This document shows positions 1-10,326 of a DNA stretch of 64,000 bases, piece after piece. Every line of letters starts with the position of its first letter. Within the stretch, counting starts at the first letter, position 1. Both the position numbers and the translations under genes were made by a program. The notes under the pieces are model-generated. The model saw only the letters and a list, made by a program, of their open reading frames with translations. It was not told the origin of the DNA and made no database searches. This stretch comes from CAWFKS01 sp963816435 (GTDB lineage: Bacteria > Pseudomonadota > Alphaproteobacteria > Rhizobiales > Rhizobiaceae): contig CAWFKS010000018.1 in NCBI GenBank assembly GCA_963816435.1, positions 62,001 to 126,000 on the forward strand, written 5' to 3'.

Positions 1-359
1 TATTCTCGGTGTTCCCCGTCCTGAAGGAAAAGCGCCGCGCCTACGCCCGCGACCTTTCCGGCGGCCAGCAGCAGATGCTGGCGCTCGGCCAGGCCTTCGT
101 CGCCCAGCCGAAGGTGCTTCTGTGCGACGAGCCCTCGATGGGGCTGGCGCAGGCCCTGCTGCCGCCGATCCTGGGCTTTTTGAGAAACTGGGCGGAGAAC
201 GGCACCGCCGTGGTGATCGTCGAACAGCATCTTTCCGTCACCGCGCCCTATGCCGACCGCGCAATGATCATCGAGCGCGGCAGCGTCGCGCTGGAATGCC
301 CGGCCGGCGAACTGGACGCGCGGCTCGAGGCGATGGAAGCCGCCGAGGCCGACGCGTGA
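1..359 (+). CDS. livF: Branched-chain amino acid ABC transporter ATP-binding protein, LivF type (5' end outside window)
   Basis: This is the C-terminal part of an ABC ATPase; the reading frame runs in from the left edge, so the start is missing. The visible part carries the ABC signature LSGGQQQ, a Walker B strand ending in LLCDEPSMGL, and a switch histidine in VIVEQH. The short tail is typical of LivF, which pairs with LivG to energise import of branched-chain amino acids or, in many catabolic clusters, of aromatic and other carboxylates. The stop overlaps the next start (GTGA), so the importer is probably co-transcribed with the acyl-CoA genes that follow. The true substrate cannot be read from this fragment. 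Confidence 0.85.
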   Translation, partial: FSVFPVLKEKRRAYARDLSGGQQQMLALGQAFVAQPKVLLCDEPSMGLAQALLPPILGFLRNWAENGTAVVIVEQHLSVTAPYADRAMIIERGSVALECPAGELDARLEAMEAAEADA

Positions 360-826
360 GCGAACGGCATGCGGCGCCGTCTCCGTTCGTCGGCTTCGAA
401 GGCGAGGTGGCGGCGGACTGGATCGACGTCAACGGCCACATGAATGTCGGCTGGTATGACCATGTCTTCGATATCGCCGAAGCTGCCCTGTTCGCCGCAT
501 TCGGTGTCGACGAGGACTATGTCCGCCGCGCCGCGCACGGCATGTTCCGGCTGGAAAAGCTGATCCGGTACGAGCGCGAGCTGGTGCTCGGCGATGCGCT
601 GCGCATCGAAGGCCGCATTCTTTCCAACGATGGCCGGCTCGTGAAGCATTTCCACGAACTGCTCAACCTGACGAAGGGCGTGCGCGCCGCCTCGGCGTCC
701 TTCGTCTCGATCCATGTCGACCTCTCGAGGCGCAAGACGGCCGCGGTCAGCGACCCCGCCGTGCTGAAGCCGCTCAACCGGCTGACAGCCGAGCACGCCG
801 AACTGCCCCTGCCCGACCGGACCTGA
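356..826 (+). CDS. Acyl-CoA thioesterase, 4HBT hotdog fold
   Basis: A 156-residue single-domain protein of the 4-hydroxybenzoyl-CoA thioesterase/FcbC type. Near the N-terminus it has the hallmark segment DVNGHMNVGWYDHVF, where the catalytic acid and the N-G-H-M-N pattern of the hotdog active site lie. These enzymes hydrolyse acyl-CoA to free acid and CoA in the cytoplasm. The GTG start overlaps the stop of the upstream LivF gene by 4 bases, and a crotonase gene follows after about 90 bases, so it belongs to the same acyl-CoA catabolic cluster. It may recycle CoA or release a dead-end acyl group; its acyl specificity is not predictable. A carnitine-dehydrogenase-associated thioesterase is another possible label. 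Confidence 0.75.
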   Translation: MSERHAAPSPFVGFEGEVAADWIDVNGHMNVGWYDHVFDIAEAALFAAFGVDEDYVRRAAHGMFRLEKLIRYERELVLGDALRIEGRILSNDGRLVKHFHELLNLTKGVRAASASFVSIHVDLSRRKTAAVSDPAVLKPLNRLTAEHAELPLPDRT

Positions 827-916
827 TCCGGCGGCGCGAATTGCGTTAGTCTCTTTGGACGATTGCGCTGCAACATCGCGCGCATAGCTTCGCCACCGAT
901 CGAGAAAGGTGAACCG

Positions 917-1813
917 ATGGACGATCTCGTCCCGCCAAGAACCGCCGACATCACCTATGAGACCGACGAGCCGGTGCGCTACGAGCAGCGCGGCCAGGTC
1001 GCGTGGATCGTGATGAACCGGCCGAAATACAACAACGCCCAGAATTCGCAGATGACCTATGCGCTCGACGACGCGTTCCGCCGCGCCGTCGACGACGACG
1101 CCGTCAAGGTCATCGTGCTTGCCGGCGAGGGCAAGCATTTCTCCGCCGGCCACGACATCGGCACGCCGGGTCGCGATGTCGCGAAAAGCTTCGAGCGGCG
1201 GCTGCTGTGGGCCGATCACATCAACAAGCCCGCCGCCGAGATGCTCTACACGCGCGAGCAGGAGGTATATCTCGGCATGTGCCGGCGCTGGCGCGACGTG
1301 CCGAAGCCGACAATCGCCGCCGTCCAGGGTGCCTGCGTCGCCGGCGGCCTGATGCTCGCCTGGGTATGCGACCTGATCGTCGCCACGGAGGATGCCTTCT
1401 TCCAGGATCCGGTGGTGCGCATGGGCATTCCGGGCGTCGAGTATTTCGCCCACGCCTTCGAGCTGCCGCCGCGCGTCGCCAAGGAATTCCTGCTGCTGGG
1501 CGAGCGCATGAGTGCTGCCCGCGCCGAGCAGTTCGGCATGGTCAACCGCGTCGTGGCGCGCGAGACGCTGAACGACGACGTCCAGGCGATGGCGGAGAAG
1601 CTCGCCGCCCAGCCGCGCCTCGGCCTGTGGCTTACCAAGCAGGCGGTGAACCATGTCGAGGAACTGCGCGGCAAGCGCACCGCCATGGACGCGCAGTATC
1701 ACATGCACCACTTCGCCCACGCCCAGAGCGACCTGACCTCCGGCAATCCGCTAGGCGGACAGGACGCCAAGAGCATGGTCGCGGCGAACAAGAAGCAGGC
1801 CGGCGAAGGCTGA
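917..1813 (+). CDS. Crotonase-superfamily (enoyl-CoA hydratase-like) protein
   Basis: A 298-residue crotonase-fold protein. The first oxyanion-hole segment is HFSAGHDIG and the second is CVAGGLMLAW, so the CoA-binding fold is intact. At the two places where a true enoyl-CoA hydratase has its catalytic glutamates, this protein has leucine (GGLML) and the FFQDPV segment, so simple hydration is doubtful. Hydrolase, lyase or isomerase chemistry on a CoA ester is possible. The C-terminus is longer than in the canonical hydratase. The start at the ATG preceded by AAAGGTG is favoured over an upstream in-frame ATG. It lies 16 bases ahead of the acyl-CoA dehydrogenase gene, apparently in the same operon. 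Confidence 0.75.
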   Translation: MDDLVPPRTADITYETDEPVRYEQRGQVAWIVMNRPKYNNAQNSQMTYALDDAFRRAVDDDAVKVIVLAGEGKHFSAGHDIGTPGRDVAKSFERRLLWADHINKPAAEMLYTREQEVYLGMCRRWRDVPKPTIAAVQGACVAGGLMLAWVCDLIVATEDAFFQDPVVRMGIPGVEYFAHAFELPPRVAKEFLLLGERMSAARAEQFGMVNRVVARETLNDDVQAMAEKLAAQPRLGLWLTKQAVNHVEELRGKRTAMDAQYHMHHFAHAQSDLTSGNPLGGQDAKSMVAANKKQAGEG

Positions 1814-1829
1814 GCCGGAGCGAACCGCC

Positions 1830-2995
1830 TTGGATCTCACCTATTCACCCGAGGAGCAGGAGTTTCGCGCCGAGGTGCGCGCCTGGATGGAGGCGAACGT
1901 CCCGACGGAACCCCTGCCCTCCTTCGATGCCTCGCGCGAAGGCTTCGAGGCGCACCGCGACTGGGAGCGCACGCTGGCCTCGGGCGACTGGGGCATGGTC
2001 ACCTGGCCGCGCGAGTTCGGCGGACGCGGGCTGGACCTGATCCGCTGGCTGATCTTCGAGGAAGAATACTGGCGCGCCAGCGCGCCGCTGCGCGTCAACC
2101 AGAACGGCATCTTCCTGCTCGGCCCGACGCTGATGGAATTCGGCAGCGACGAGCAGAAGGCGCGCTTCCTTCCGAAGATGGCGGCCGGCGACGAGATCTG
2201 GGCGCAGGCCTGGTCGGAACCGCAGGCGGGCTCGGATCTGGCTGCCGTGCGCTCGACGGCGCGACGCGACGGCGACGACTACGTTCTTTCCGGCCACAAG
2301 ATATGGTCGTCGCGCGCGGTCTTCGCCGACTGGGCGTTCGGCCTGTTCCGCACCGATCCGGACTCCGAGCGCCATCGCGGCCTGTCACTGATCTTCTTCC
2401 CGCTGGATGCACCCGGCGTCCGCGTCCAGCCGATCGCGCAGATCGACGGCGAGACCGGCTTCGCCGAGATCTTCCTCGAGGACGTTCGCGTCCCGGCTTT
2501 CAACCGCCTGGGAGAAGAGGGCAAGGGCTGGGCGGTCTGCATGGCGACCGCCGGCTTCGAGCGCGGCCTCATGCTCAGGAGCCCGGCGCGCTTCCAGGAG
2601 GCAGCGAAGCGGCTGGTCGCGCTGTGGCGCGCCCATGAGGACGAATGCGACGACCGCGACCGGTGACGGCCGTCATGCAGGCGTTCATGGATACGGAAGC
2701 CTACGCGCTGTCGATCTACGCCACCGCCTCGCGGCTGGTTGCCGGCGGCTCGATCGGCGCGGAAGCCTCGATCAACAAGATCTTCTGGTCGGAGATGGAC
2801 ATCGCGCTTCACCGCACTGCCCTGTCGATCCTCGGCGCACGGGCCGAACTCGTGAAGGCCGCACCGGAGGCTTCCGAGACGGGGTCGTGGCTCGACGGAT
2901 ATTTCTTCTCGCTCGCCGGGCCGATCTACGCCGGCTCCAACGAGATTCAGAAGAACATCATCGCCGAGCGCATGCTCGGCCTGCCGCGGGGTTGA
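1830..2995 (+). CDS. Acyl-CoA dehydrogenase, large-type subunit (one frame break)
   Basis: An FAD-dependent acyl-CoA dehydrogenase of about 388 residues that would introduce the alpha,beta double bond in a CoA thioester. The N-terminal helical domain begins LTYSPEEQEFRAEVRAW, the middle beta-domain has WAQAWSEPQAGSDLA, and the C-terminus ends YAGSNEIQKNIIAERMLG, a typical end of the family. The reading frame breaks near 2650-2663: frame 1 ends at 2666 and conserved sequence resumes in the next frame from about 2645. A single missing C (…GAC CCG GTG…) restores it. The start is TTG with GGAG upstream. It is followed after 4 bases by a second dehydrogenase gene; such pairs often form alpha2beta2 enzymes acting on bulky ring-bearing acyl-CoAs. 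Confidence 0.85.
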
Positions 2996-2999
2996 GGCG

Positions 3000-4058
3000 A
3001 TGGATTTCCGCTTCACCGACGAACAGCAGATGACGGCGGAGGCCGTGCGCTCGCTGCTCGACGATTTGTGCCAGCCGGCCGACCTGCGCCGGCTGATGAA
3101 GTCGGGCGAACCGCGCGACGAGACCCGCTGGCAACGGATCGTCGAAATGGGCCTGCAGGGCGCGCTCGTGCCCGAGGATCGCGGCGGGCTCGGCCTCTCG
3201 GCCGCCGATTTCGTGCTCGTGGCGGAAGCCTGCGGCTACGCCTGCCTGCCCGAGCCGCTGGTCGAGAATGCCGGCGTCGCGCTGCCCCTGCTTGCCGAGA
3301 TTGCCCGCGACGACGCGATGGTGGAAGCACTCGAGCAAGCCCTGGCGGGCGGCATCACCGTCGCGCTCGCCCATCCCGCCAATCCGTTCATCGCCGACGC
3401 CGACACAGCCGGCGCCATTGTGGCGATCCGAGACGGCACGCCCTGCCTTCTCGATCTCGATCGGCTCGAACTGGTGCGGCAGCCCTCCGTCGATCCGTTC
3501 CGCCGCCTCTTCACCATCGACCAGGCCCCTGCTCCGACAGAAGACTGCCTGCCGGGCGCCGATTTCGTCGCCGCCTTCGAGGCGGCATTCGACCGCGGCG
3601 CGCTGTTCGCGTGCCGCGCAACTCGTCGGCATCGCCCAGCGCGCGATCGACCTCGCGGTCGCCTACGCCAAGGAACGCCAGCAGTTCGGCAAGCCGATCG
3701 GCTCCTACCAGGCCGTCAAGCACCTGCTCGCCGAAGCCCAGGTGAAGGTCGAGTTCGCGCGGCCGGTCGTCCATGCTGCCGCCGGCGGGTTCGGCCAAGC
3801 CGACGTCTTCTCCCGCGCCCGCGTCTCGCACGCGAAAATCGCGGCAGCCGATGCCGCCGACCTCGCCTGTCGCACGCGCCGTGCAGGTGCACGGCGCCAT
3901 GGGATATTCCTGGGAGGTCGACGTGCATTTCTACCTCAAGCGCGCGCTGGCGCTGTCGGGCTGGTGGGGCGACACGGCCACGCACAAGCGGCGGGTCGCA
4001 ACCCGGATGACCGAGCGCCCGCTCGGCGCGGACCGGACATTTGCCACGGAGAGCGACC

Positions 4059-4066
<8 letters not shown>
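3000..4066 (+). CDS. Acyl-CoA dehydrogenase, second subunit (two frame breaks)
   Basis: A second acyl-CoA dehydrogenase of about 355 residues. It has an N-terminal helical domain (start MDFRFTDEQQ), a shortened and divergent middle domain, and a C-terminal FAD-contacting domain containing AKERQQFGKPIGSYQAVKH and VHGAMGYSWE. Two +1 breaks, near 3613 and 3873, split it into three frames. Removing one base at each gives continuous family-like protein to the TGA at 4064-4066, which overlaps the thiolase start. The pairing with the gene before it resembles heteromeric dehydrogenases of steroid side-chain and ring degradation. Which subunit carries the catalytic glutamate was not resolved by eye. 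Confidence 0.8.
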
Positions 4067-5209
<1,143 letters not shown>

Positions 5210-5210
<1 letters not shown>

Positions 5211-5818
5211 TGCCCTGCTACGCTTTCCAGGGCATCCGCCCGGTCGTCGATCCGACGTCCTTCCTGCACCCGACCGCCAGTCTCATCGGCGACGTCTTCG
5301 TCGGACCCGGCTGCTATATCGGCGCTGGCGCCTCGCTGCGCGGCGATTTCGGCCGCATCGTCGTCGAGGGCGACGCCTCCGTGCAGGACAACTGCACGCT
5401 GCACACCGGCGCCGGCTCGGACTGCGTGATCGGGCGCGGCGCCACGGTCGGCCACGGCTCGATCGTGCATGGCGCCAGGATCGGCGAGAACGCGCTGGTC
5501 GGCATGAACGCCGTGGTGCTCGACGAGGCCGAGATCGGGCCGGAGTGCCTGGTCGGAGCGCTGAGCCTGGTCAAATCCGACATGCGCGCGCCTCCCCGCA
5601 GCCTGATTGCCGGCAACCCGGCGAAGATCGTGCGCGAGATGCCGGAAAAGAGCATCGTCTGGAAGAACGACGGTGACGGCGAATACCAGCGTCTGGCGCG
5701 CGAATGCCTGACCGATTTCGTCGAATGCGAGCCGCTGGCCGAGGCCAGCCCCGACCGGCCGCGCGTCACCGGCAACGCACGCGCCGTGCGCCTCAAGCTT
5801 GGAGCGGAGCAGGAATGA
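5210..5818 (+). CDS. Gamma-carbonic-anhydrase-like hexapeptide-repeat protein (PaaY/CaiE type)
   Basis: A 202-residue left-handed beta-helix protein. Repeated hexapeptide turns (SLIGDVFVGPGCYIGAG, GRGATVGHGSIVHGARIGE) and the histidines of the metal site (TLHTG, GHGSIVHG) match the gamma-carbonic-anhydrase family. Within catabolic acyl-CoA operons the characterised relative is PaaY, a thioesterase that hydrolyses dead-end hydroxyacyl-CoAs. That role fits here better than CO2 hydration. The C-terminal 50 residues extend beyond the helix. The start overlaps the thiolase stop, and the end overlaps the next SDR start by 4 bases. The assignment to thioesterase rather than anhydrase is inference from context. 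Confidence 0.7.
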
Positions 5819-6723
5819 CCGGCATCTGTCAGGACCGCGTCGTCATCGTCACCGGAGCCGGCCGTGGCCTCGGTCGCGCCTACGCGCTCGGGCTCGCCGC
5901 CGAAGGCGCCAAAGTGGTCGTCAACGACCTCGGTGTCGGCACGCATGGCGACGAGACCGCCGAGCGACCGGCGGACGAGGTGGTCGCCGAGATCAAGGCC
6001 AGTGGCGGCCAGGCGGTCGCGAATTTCGACGATGTCGCCGACTGGGAGGCGAGCGCAAACATCGTGAAGTCGGCGCTCGATGCGTTCGGGCGGCTCGACG
6101 CGGTGGTCAACAATGCCGGTTTCGTGCGCGACCGCATGTTCGTCTCCTGCACGCCGGAAGAATGGGACGCCGTCATCCGCGTCCACCTGCGCGGCCATTT
6201 CTGCGTCTCGCGCCACGCCACAGACTACTGGCGCGCCGAGGCCAAGGCCGGTCGCGCCGTCGACGCGCGCATCGTCAACACCACCTCAGGCGCGGGCCTG
6301 CAGGGTTCGGTCGGGCAGAGTTCCTATTCCGCGGCAAAGGCCGGCATCGCCACGCTGACGCTGGTGCAGGCGGCCGAACTCGCCCGCTACGGCATCACCG
6401 CCAACGGGCTCGCGCCCAACGCCCGCACGCGCATGACCGAAACGGCCTTCGCCGACATGATGAAGGCGACGGAAGGCGAATTCGACATCTTCGCGCCGGA
6501 GAACACCGCGCCTCTCGTCGCCTGGCTCGTCAGCGAGCGCTCCACCGACGTCACCGGCCAGATATTCGAGCTGATCGGCGGCAAGATCCGCTTGGCGCTC
6601 GGCTGGAACGACGGGCCCGAATACGACAAGGGCAGCCGCTGGAACGCCGCGGAACTGGGCGAAAAGATCACCGAGCTGATGGCGGAACGACCCGCTGCGA
6701 AGCCGGTCTACGGCGCCGGCTGA
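5815..6723 (+). CDS. Short-chain dehydrogenase/reductase, 3-hydroxyacyl-CoA dehydrogenase-like
   Basis: A 302-residue SDR. The NAD(P)-binding turn is TGAGRGLGRAYALG and NNAG follows at mid-protein. The catalytic serine is in NTTSGAGLQGS, with Tyr and Lys in SYSAAKAG. It is longer than classical SDRs (about 250 residues) and, with the GVGTHGDE segment after the second strand, resembles the dehydrogenase part of peroxisomal type 2 multifunctional enzymes and bacterial homologues acting on bulky 3-hydroxyacyl-CoAs. That fits oxidation of the product of the hydratase step in this cluster. It is the last gene of the forward operon; the CoA ligase gene converges on it 28 bases downstream. Confidence 0.8.
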   Translation: MTGICQDRVVIVTGAGRGLGRAYALGLAAEGAKVVVNDLGVGTHGDETAERPADEVVAEIKASGGQAVANFDDVADWEASANIVKSALDAFGRLDAVVNNAGFVRDRMFVSCTPEEWDAVIRVHLRGHFCVSRHATDYWRAEAKAGRAVDARIVNTTSGAGLQGSVGQSSYSAAKAGIATLTLVQAAELARYGITANGLAPNARTRMTETAFADMMKATEGEFDIFAPENTAPLVAWLVSERSTDVTGQIFELIGGKIRLALGWNDGPEYDKGSRWNAAELGEKITELMAERPAAKPVYGAG

Positions 6724-6751
6724 GACTTTGTGGCCATGGCGATCGCCCGGG

Positions 6752-8338
6752 TCAGGCGACGCCTTCCTCTTCCCTGAGCCGCGTCTTCAAGACCTTGCCC
6801 TGCGGGCTGGTGGGCAGCGCATCGCGGAATTCCACCGCGCGCGGCACCTTGAAGTTGGCGATGTTGTCGCGCGCCCAGGCGACAAGTTCCTCCGCGCTCG
6901 CGATCTTGCCCGGCCGCAGCACGACGAAGGCCTTGCCGACCTCTCCCATCCGCTCGTCCGGAATGCCGATCACCGCGATCTGGCCGATCGCGGGATGCGC
7001 GCTCATCATCCGCTCGATCTCGGCCGGGTAGCAGTTGAAACCGCCCGAGATGTACATGTCCTTGATGCGGTCCTCGATCCTCAGATCACCGTTCTCATCG
7101 AAATGCCCGATGTCGCCGGTGTGAAGCCAGCCGTCGGCGTCGATCGTCTTTTCCGTGGATTCGGTATCGTTGAAATAGCCCTTCATGACGATGTAGCCGC
7201 GGATCACCACCTCGCCGTTTTCGCCATCGGGCAGCAGGGCACCGTTCGCGCCCATGATCCGCACCTCGGTCTCGGGAAACGGCTTGCCGGCGGTGTTGGC
7301 GATCTGTTCGTCGGTGTCCTCGGCGCTGCACATCGTGCCGTAGCCGCCGCATTCGGTCAGCCCGTAGCCGTTGACGACGCCGGCGAAGCCGAGGTCCTCC
7401 CGCATGCGGCGGATCAGGGTCGACGGCACCACGGCGCCGCCGGTAATTCCCAGCCTCAGGCTCGATCGATCGAACTCGTCCATGCGCGGGTGCTGCAGCA
7501 TGCCGTGGAAGATCGCCGGCGGTCCGGGAATGACGCTGACCTTTTCACGCTCGACGCGCCTCAGCACGTCCTCCGCATCGTAGGTGCCATGCGGAATCAG
7601 TACCGCGCCGCGCATGACCGAGACGATCGCGCCGGAGCGATAGCCGAAGGCGTGGAAGAACGGCGGGATGACGAGAACGCGGTCGCCGCGGCGAATGCCG
7701 ACCCGCGTCGCCCAGGCATCGATGGCCCTCAGGCACTGCCTGTGGCCGTACATCACGCCTTTCGGGTAGCCGGTCGTGCCCGACGTGAACAACATGTCGC
7801 ACAGATCGTCGGGACCGACGCTTCCGGTGCGCGCATCCAGCGTGGCATCGGAGATTCCCTCGCCCGCCGCCAGGAACGCGTCCCAGCCGGTTTCGCCCTC
7901 ATGCGCGCCGTCAAACACGACGACCGTGTGAAGCGCGCTGCGGGCCTCGGCGGAAAGCTGGTCGGGATAGTAGCGGCCGAGGAAGTCGCCGCAGGAAAAC
8001 ATCATCGTGGCGCCGCTGCGCTTGACGAGTTCGGCCACCTCGGCGCCCTTGAAGCGCGTACTGGCCGGAATGAGAACGGCGCCGGCGCTGACCAGGCCGA
8101 GGGCCGCGGCGAACCATTTCCAGCCGTTCGGCGCCCAGATCATCACCCTGTCGCCCTTGCCGACACCGGCAGCCATAACGGCTTTCGCAACGCGTCGACG
8201 CAGCGCGTCCAGCTCGACGAAGGTCAGGTGCTTGTCGCCGTCCTCGACAGCCGTCTCCTCGCCGAAGATCTCGGCGGCGCGTGCCATCAGTGCCGGAACG
8301 GTGGTGAATTGCCAGCCGTCGTCGAAGATATCGCTCAT
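6752..8338 (-). CDS. Acyl-CoA synthetase (AMP-forming), FadD3-like
   Basis: A 528-residue member of the ANL adenylating superfamily that activates a carboxylic acid to its CoA thioester through an acyl-AMP. The P-loop-like motif is FTSGTTGYPKGVMYGH, the A5 motif is NGYGLTECGG, and the hinge region contains GWLHTGDIGHF and RIKDMYISGGFNCYP. The catalytic lysine lies near the end in SPQGKVLK. The N-terminus (DDGWQFTTVPALMARAAE) and the overall look recall FadD3-type ligases, which activate the steroid-derived indanepropionate acid HIP, but the substrate cannot be read directly. It is transcribed towards the upstream operon and is divergent from the next SDR gene, so it probably has its own promoter in 8339-8500. 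Confidence 0.8.
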   Translation of the reverse strand: MSDIFDDGWQFTTVPALMARAAEIFGEETAVEDGDKHLTFVELDALRRRVAKAVMAAGVGKGDRVMIWAPNGWKWFAAALGLVSAGAVLIPASTRFKGAEVAELVKRSGATMMFSCGDFLGRYYPDQLSAEARSALHTVVVFDGAHEGETGWDAFLAAGEGISDATLDARTGSVGPDDLCDMLFTSGTTGYPKGVMYGHRQCLRAIDAWATRVGIRRGDRVLVIPPFFHAFGYRSGAIVSVMRGAVLIPHGTYDAEDVLRRVEREKVSVIPGPPAIFHGMLQHPRMDEFDRSSLRLGITGGAVVPSTLIRRMREDLGFAGVVNGYGLTECGGYGTMCSAEDTDEQIANTAGKPFPETEVRIMGANGALLPDGENGEVVIRGYIVMKGYFNDTESTEKTIDADGWLHTGDIGHFDENGDLRIEDRIKDMYISGGFNCYPAEIERMMSAHPAIGQIAVIGIPDERMGEVGKAFVVLRPGKIASAEELVAWARDNIANFKVPRAVEFRDALPTSPQGKVLKTRLREEEGVA

Positions 8339-8500
8339 GCCATCCCTTGAGCCCTGCCACCGGCCGGTCTTGCGACGCGGCCGCCTCGCGAGAATGATGC
8401 GAAGGCTATGACGGTACCGGCCATGGGCATCGTCCGAAAGGACGAATGACGCCTTGCCGCAGCGGGCTAGCTCAATGAGGCGCACCAGGGGAGCGAATTC

Positions 8501-9313
8501 ATGACCGAGGCGAGCGGATCCTACCTTCCAGAACGTTCCTTCGCCGGCAAGGTCGCGATCGTCACCGGAGGCACCCGCGGCATCGGCGCCGCCATTTCGA
8601 CTGCGTTGCTCACCGCCGGGGCGACCGTGGTCGTATGCGCCCGCAAGGCTCCCGAGACCCTGCCCGAGGCCGGCGGTCAGAAGGCTGAATTCATCGCCTG
8701 CGACGTGCGAAAGGCCGACCAGTGCAAGGCGCTCGTCGACGAAACCGTCTCCCGCCACGGCAGGCTCGACCTGCTCGTCAACAATGCCGGCGGCTCGCCC
8801 GCCGTCGATGCGGCAACTGCGTCGCCGCGCTTTTCGGAAGCCATTGTGGCGCTCAACCTGCTGGCGCCCCTATACCTGTCGCAGGCTGCGCGCGGCGTGA
8901 TGGTGCAGCAGGAAGACGGCGGTTCGGTCGTCAACATCGCCAGCGTGTCGGGCCGCCGCCCCTCGCCCGGAACTGCCGCCTATGGAGCGGCCAAGGCGGG
9001 GCTGATCAGCCTCACCGCGAGCCTGGCCCAGGAATGGGGACCGAAGGTCCGGGTCAACGCCATCGTCGCCGGCCTGATGGAGACCGCCGACGCCGAACTC
9101 ACCTATGGCTCGCGCGAGGCACAGCGAGAAATCGCGGAAGCGACGCCGATGAAGCGCATGGGCCACGGCGACGACATCGCCAATGCCGTGCTCTTTCTCG
9201 CCAGCCCGCTGGCGGCCTGGGTTTCGGGCGCCGCACTCGACGTCCACGGCGGCGGCGAGCAACCGCATTTCCTCGACATCGTGCGCCGTCACATGCCTCG
9301 CGACGACGGCTGA
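8501..9313 (+). CDS. Short-chain dehydrogenase/reductase
   Basis: A 270-residue classical SDR. The cofactor turn TGGTRGIGAAI is near residue 22, NNAGG is near residue 98, the catalytic Ser is in NIASVSGRRPS, and the Tyr-Lys pair is in AAYGAAKAG. It would oxidise a hydroxyl or reduce a ketone using NAD(P). The C-terminal tail (GGGEQPHFLDIVRRH) is longer than usual. It opens a second forward run of genes divergent from the FadD3-like ligase and is followed by other oxidoreductase-type genes, so it probably works on the same compound class. Specificity is unknown. Confidence 0.8.
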   Translation: MTEASGSYLPERSFAGKVAIVTGGTRGIGAAISTALLTAGATVVVCARKAPETLPEAGGQKAEFIACDVRKADQCKALVDETVSRHGRLDLLVNNAGGSPAVDAATASPRFSEAIVALNLLAPLYLSQAARGVMVQQEDGGSVVNIASVSGRRPSPGTAAYGAAKAGLISLTASLAQEWGPKVRVNAIVAGLMETADAELTYGSREAQREIAEATPMKRMGHGDDIANAVLFLASPLAAWVSGAALDVHGGGEQPHFLDIVRRHMPRDDG

Positions 9314-9410
9314 CACGTTTCTTTCCGCAGCGTAGTCGATCCGGACGATGCCCCGACCGGGCCGCGCATCGAACCTGCCGCCGAATATCGACGCACAGGG
9401 AGCGGACGCC

Positions 9411-10319
9411 TTGAAGATTTTGATCGTCGGCGGCACCGGCATGATCGGCGGCCATGCGGCCATATACCTGCGGGACCAGGGCAACGAGGTGACGCTCGCC
9501 GCGCGCAAGCCGGCGCCGGCCGGAACCCCGATGGCCGATTTTCCGACGATCTTCGGCGACTACACGACCGGCGGCTTCCGTGGCCCCGATCTGGCGCCGT
9601 TCGAGGCGATCGTCTTTGCCGCCGGCAACGACATCCGCCACATCCCCAAGGACGTCGATGCCGACGAGTTCTGGCGGCTGACCCAGATCGAGGGCGTGCC
9701 CTCGTTCGCGCAAACGGCGAAGAAGGCAGGCGTCCGGCGCTTCGTGCAGCTCGGCAGCTACTATCACCAGGTCATGCCGCATCTGATTGCCGAGAACGCC
9801 TATGTGCGTGCCCGCGCGCTGGCCGACGAGGGCGCGAGATCGCTCGCCTCCGACGACTTCAACGTCTCCACGCTCAACCCGCCCTCGATCGTCGGCGCCA
9901 TTCCGGGCATTCCGGCCAAGCGCTACGAGACGCTGACCGCCTGGGCCAAGGGCGACATGCCGAACATTCCCGACTACGCGCCGGCCGGCGGGACCAACTA
10001 CATGTCGGTGCGCTCGCTCTCGGAGGCGATCTGGGGCGCGCTGCAAAATGCCGAGACCGGCACGCCCTACCTCATCGGCGACGAGAACCTCACCTTCCGC
10101 GATTTCTTCCAGAAGATCTTCGACGTCGTCGGCAGCGACCGCCGTCTGGAGGAACGCGACCAGGAGCATCCGCTGCTGCCGGATGCCTTCATCGTGCCCG
10201 GGCGCGGCAAGGTGCTCGCCTATGAGCCGGATCCGGCTGAAACCGCCCTGCTCGGCTACACGCGCAACGACATTGACCGGGCCGTTGCCGAGGTCGTGGC
10301 CGCCGTCGGCGGAGCCTGA
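9411..10319 (+). CDS. NAD-dependent epimerase/dehydratase-family protein
   Basis: A Rossmann-fold protein of about 302 residues with an N-terminal dinucleotide-binding loop, KILIVGGTGMIGGH. It is an atypical extended SDR/NAD(P)H-binding protein; a clear YxxxK pair was not found (QLGSYYHQVMPH lies at the expected place). The TTG start, preceded by GGGAG, puts the beta1 strand at the N-terminus as usual for this family; an ATG 63 bases upstream is the alternative. It lies between an SDR and a SnoaL-like gene with tight spacing, suggesting an oxidoreductase or isomerase accessory to the catabolic cluster. Function otherwise unknown. Confidence 0.7.
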   Translation: MKILIVGGTGMIGGHAAIYLRDQGNEVTLAARKPAPAGTPMADFPTIFGDYTTGGFRGPDLAPFEAIVFAAGNDIRHIPKDVDADEFWRLTQIEGVPSFAQTAKKAGVRRFVQLGSYYHQVMPHLIAENAYVRARALADEGARSLASDDFNVSTLNPPSIVGAIPGIPAKRYETLTAWAKGDMPNIPDYAPAGGTNYMSVRSLSEAIWGALQNAETGTPYLIGDENLTFRDFFQKIFDVVGSDRRLEERDQEHPLLPDAFIVPGRGKVLAYEPDPAETALLGYTRNDIDRAVAEVVAAVGGA

Positions 10320-10326
10320 CGGCGCC

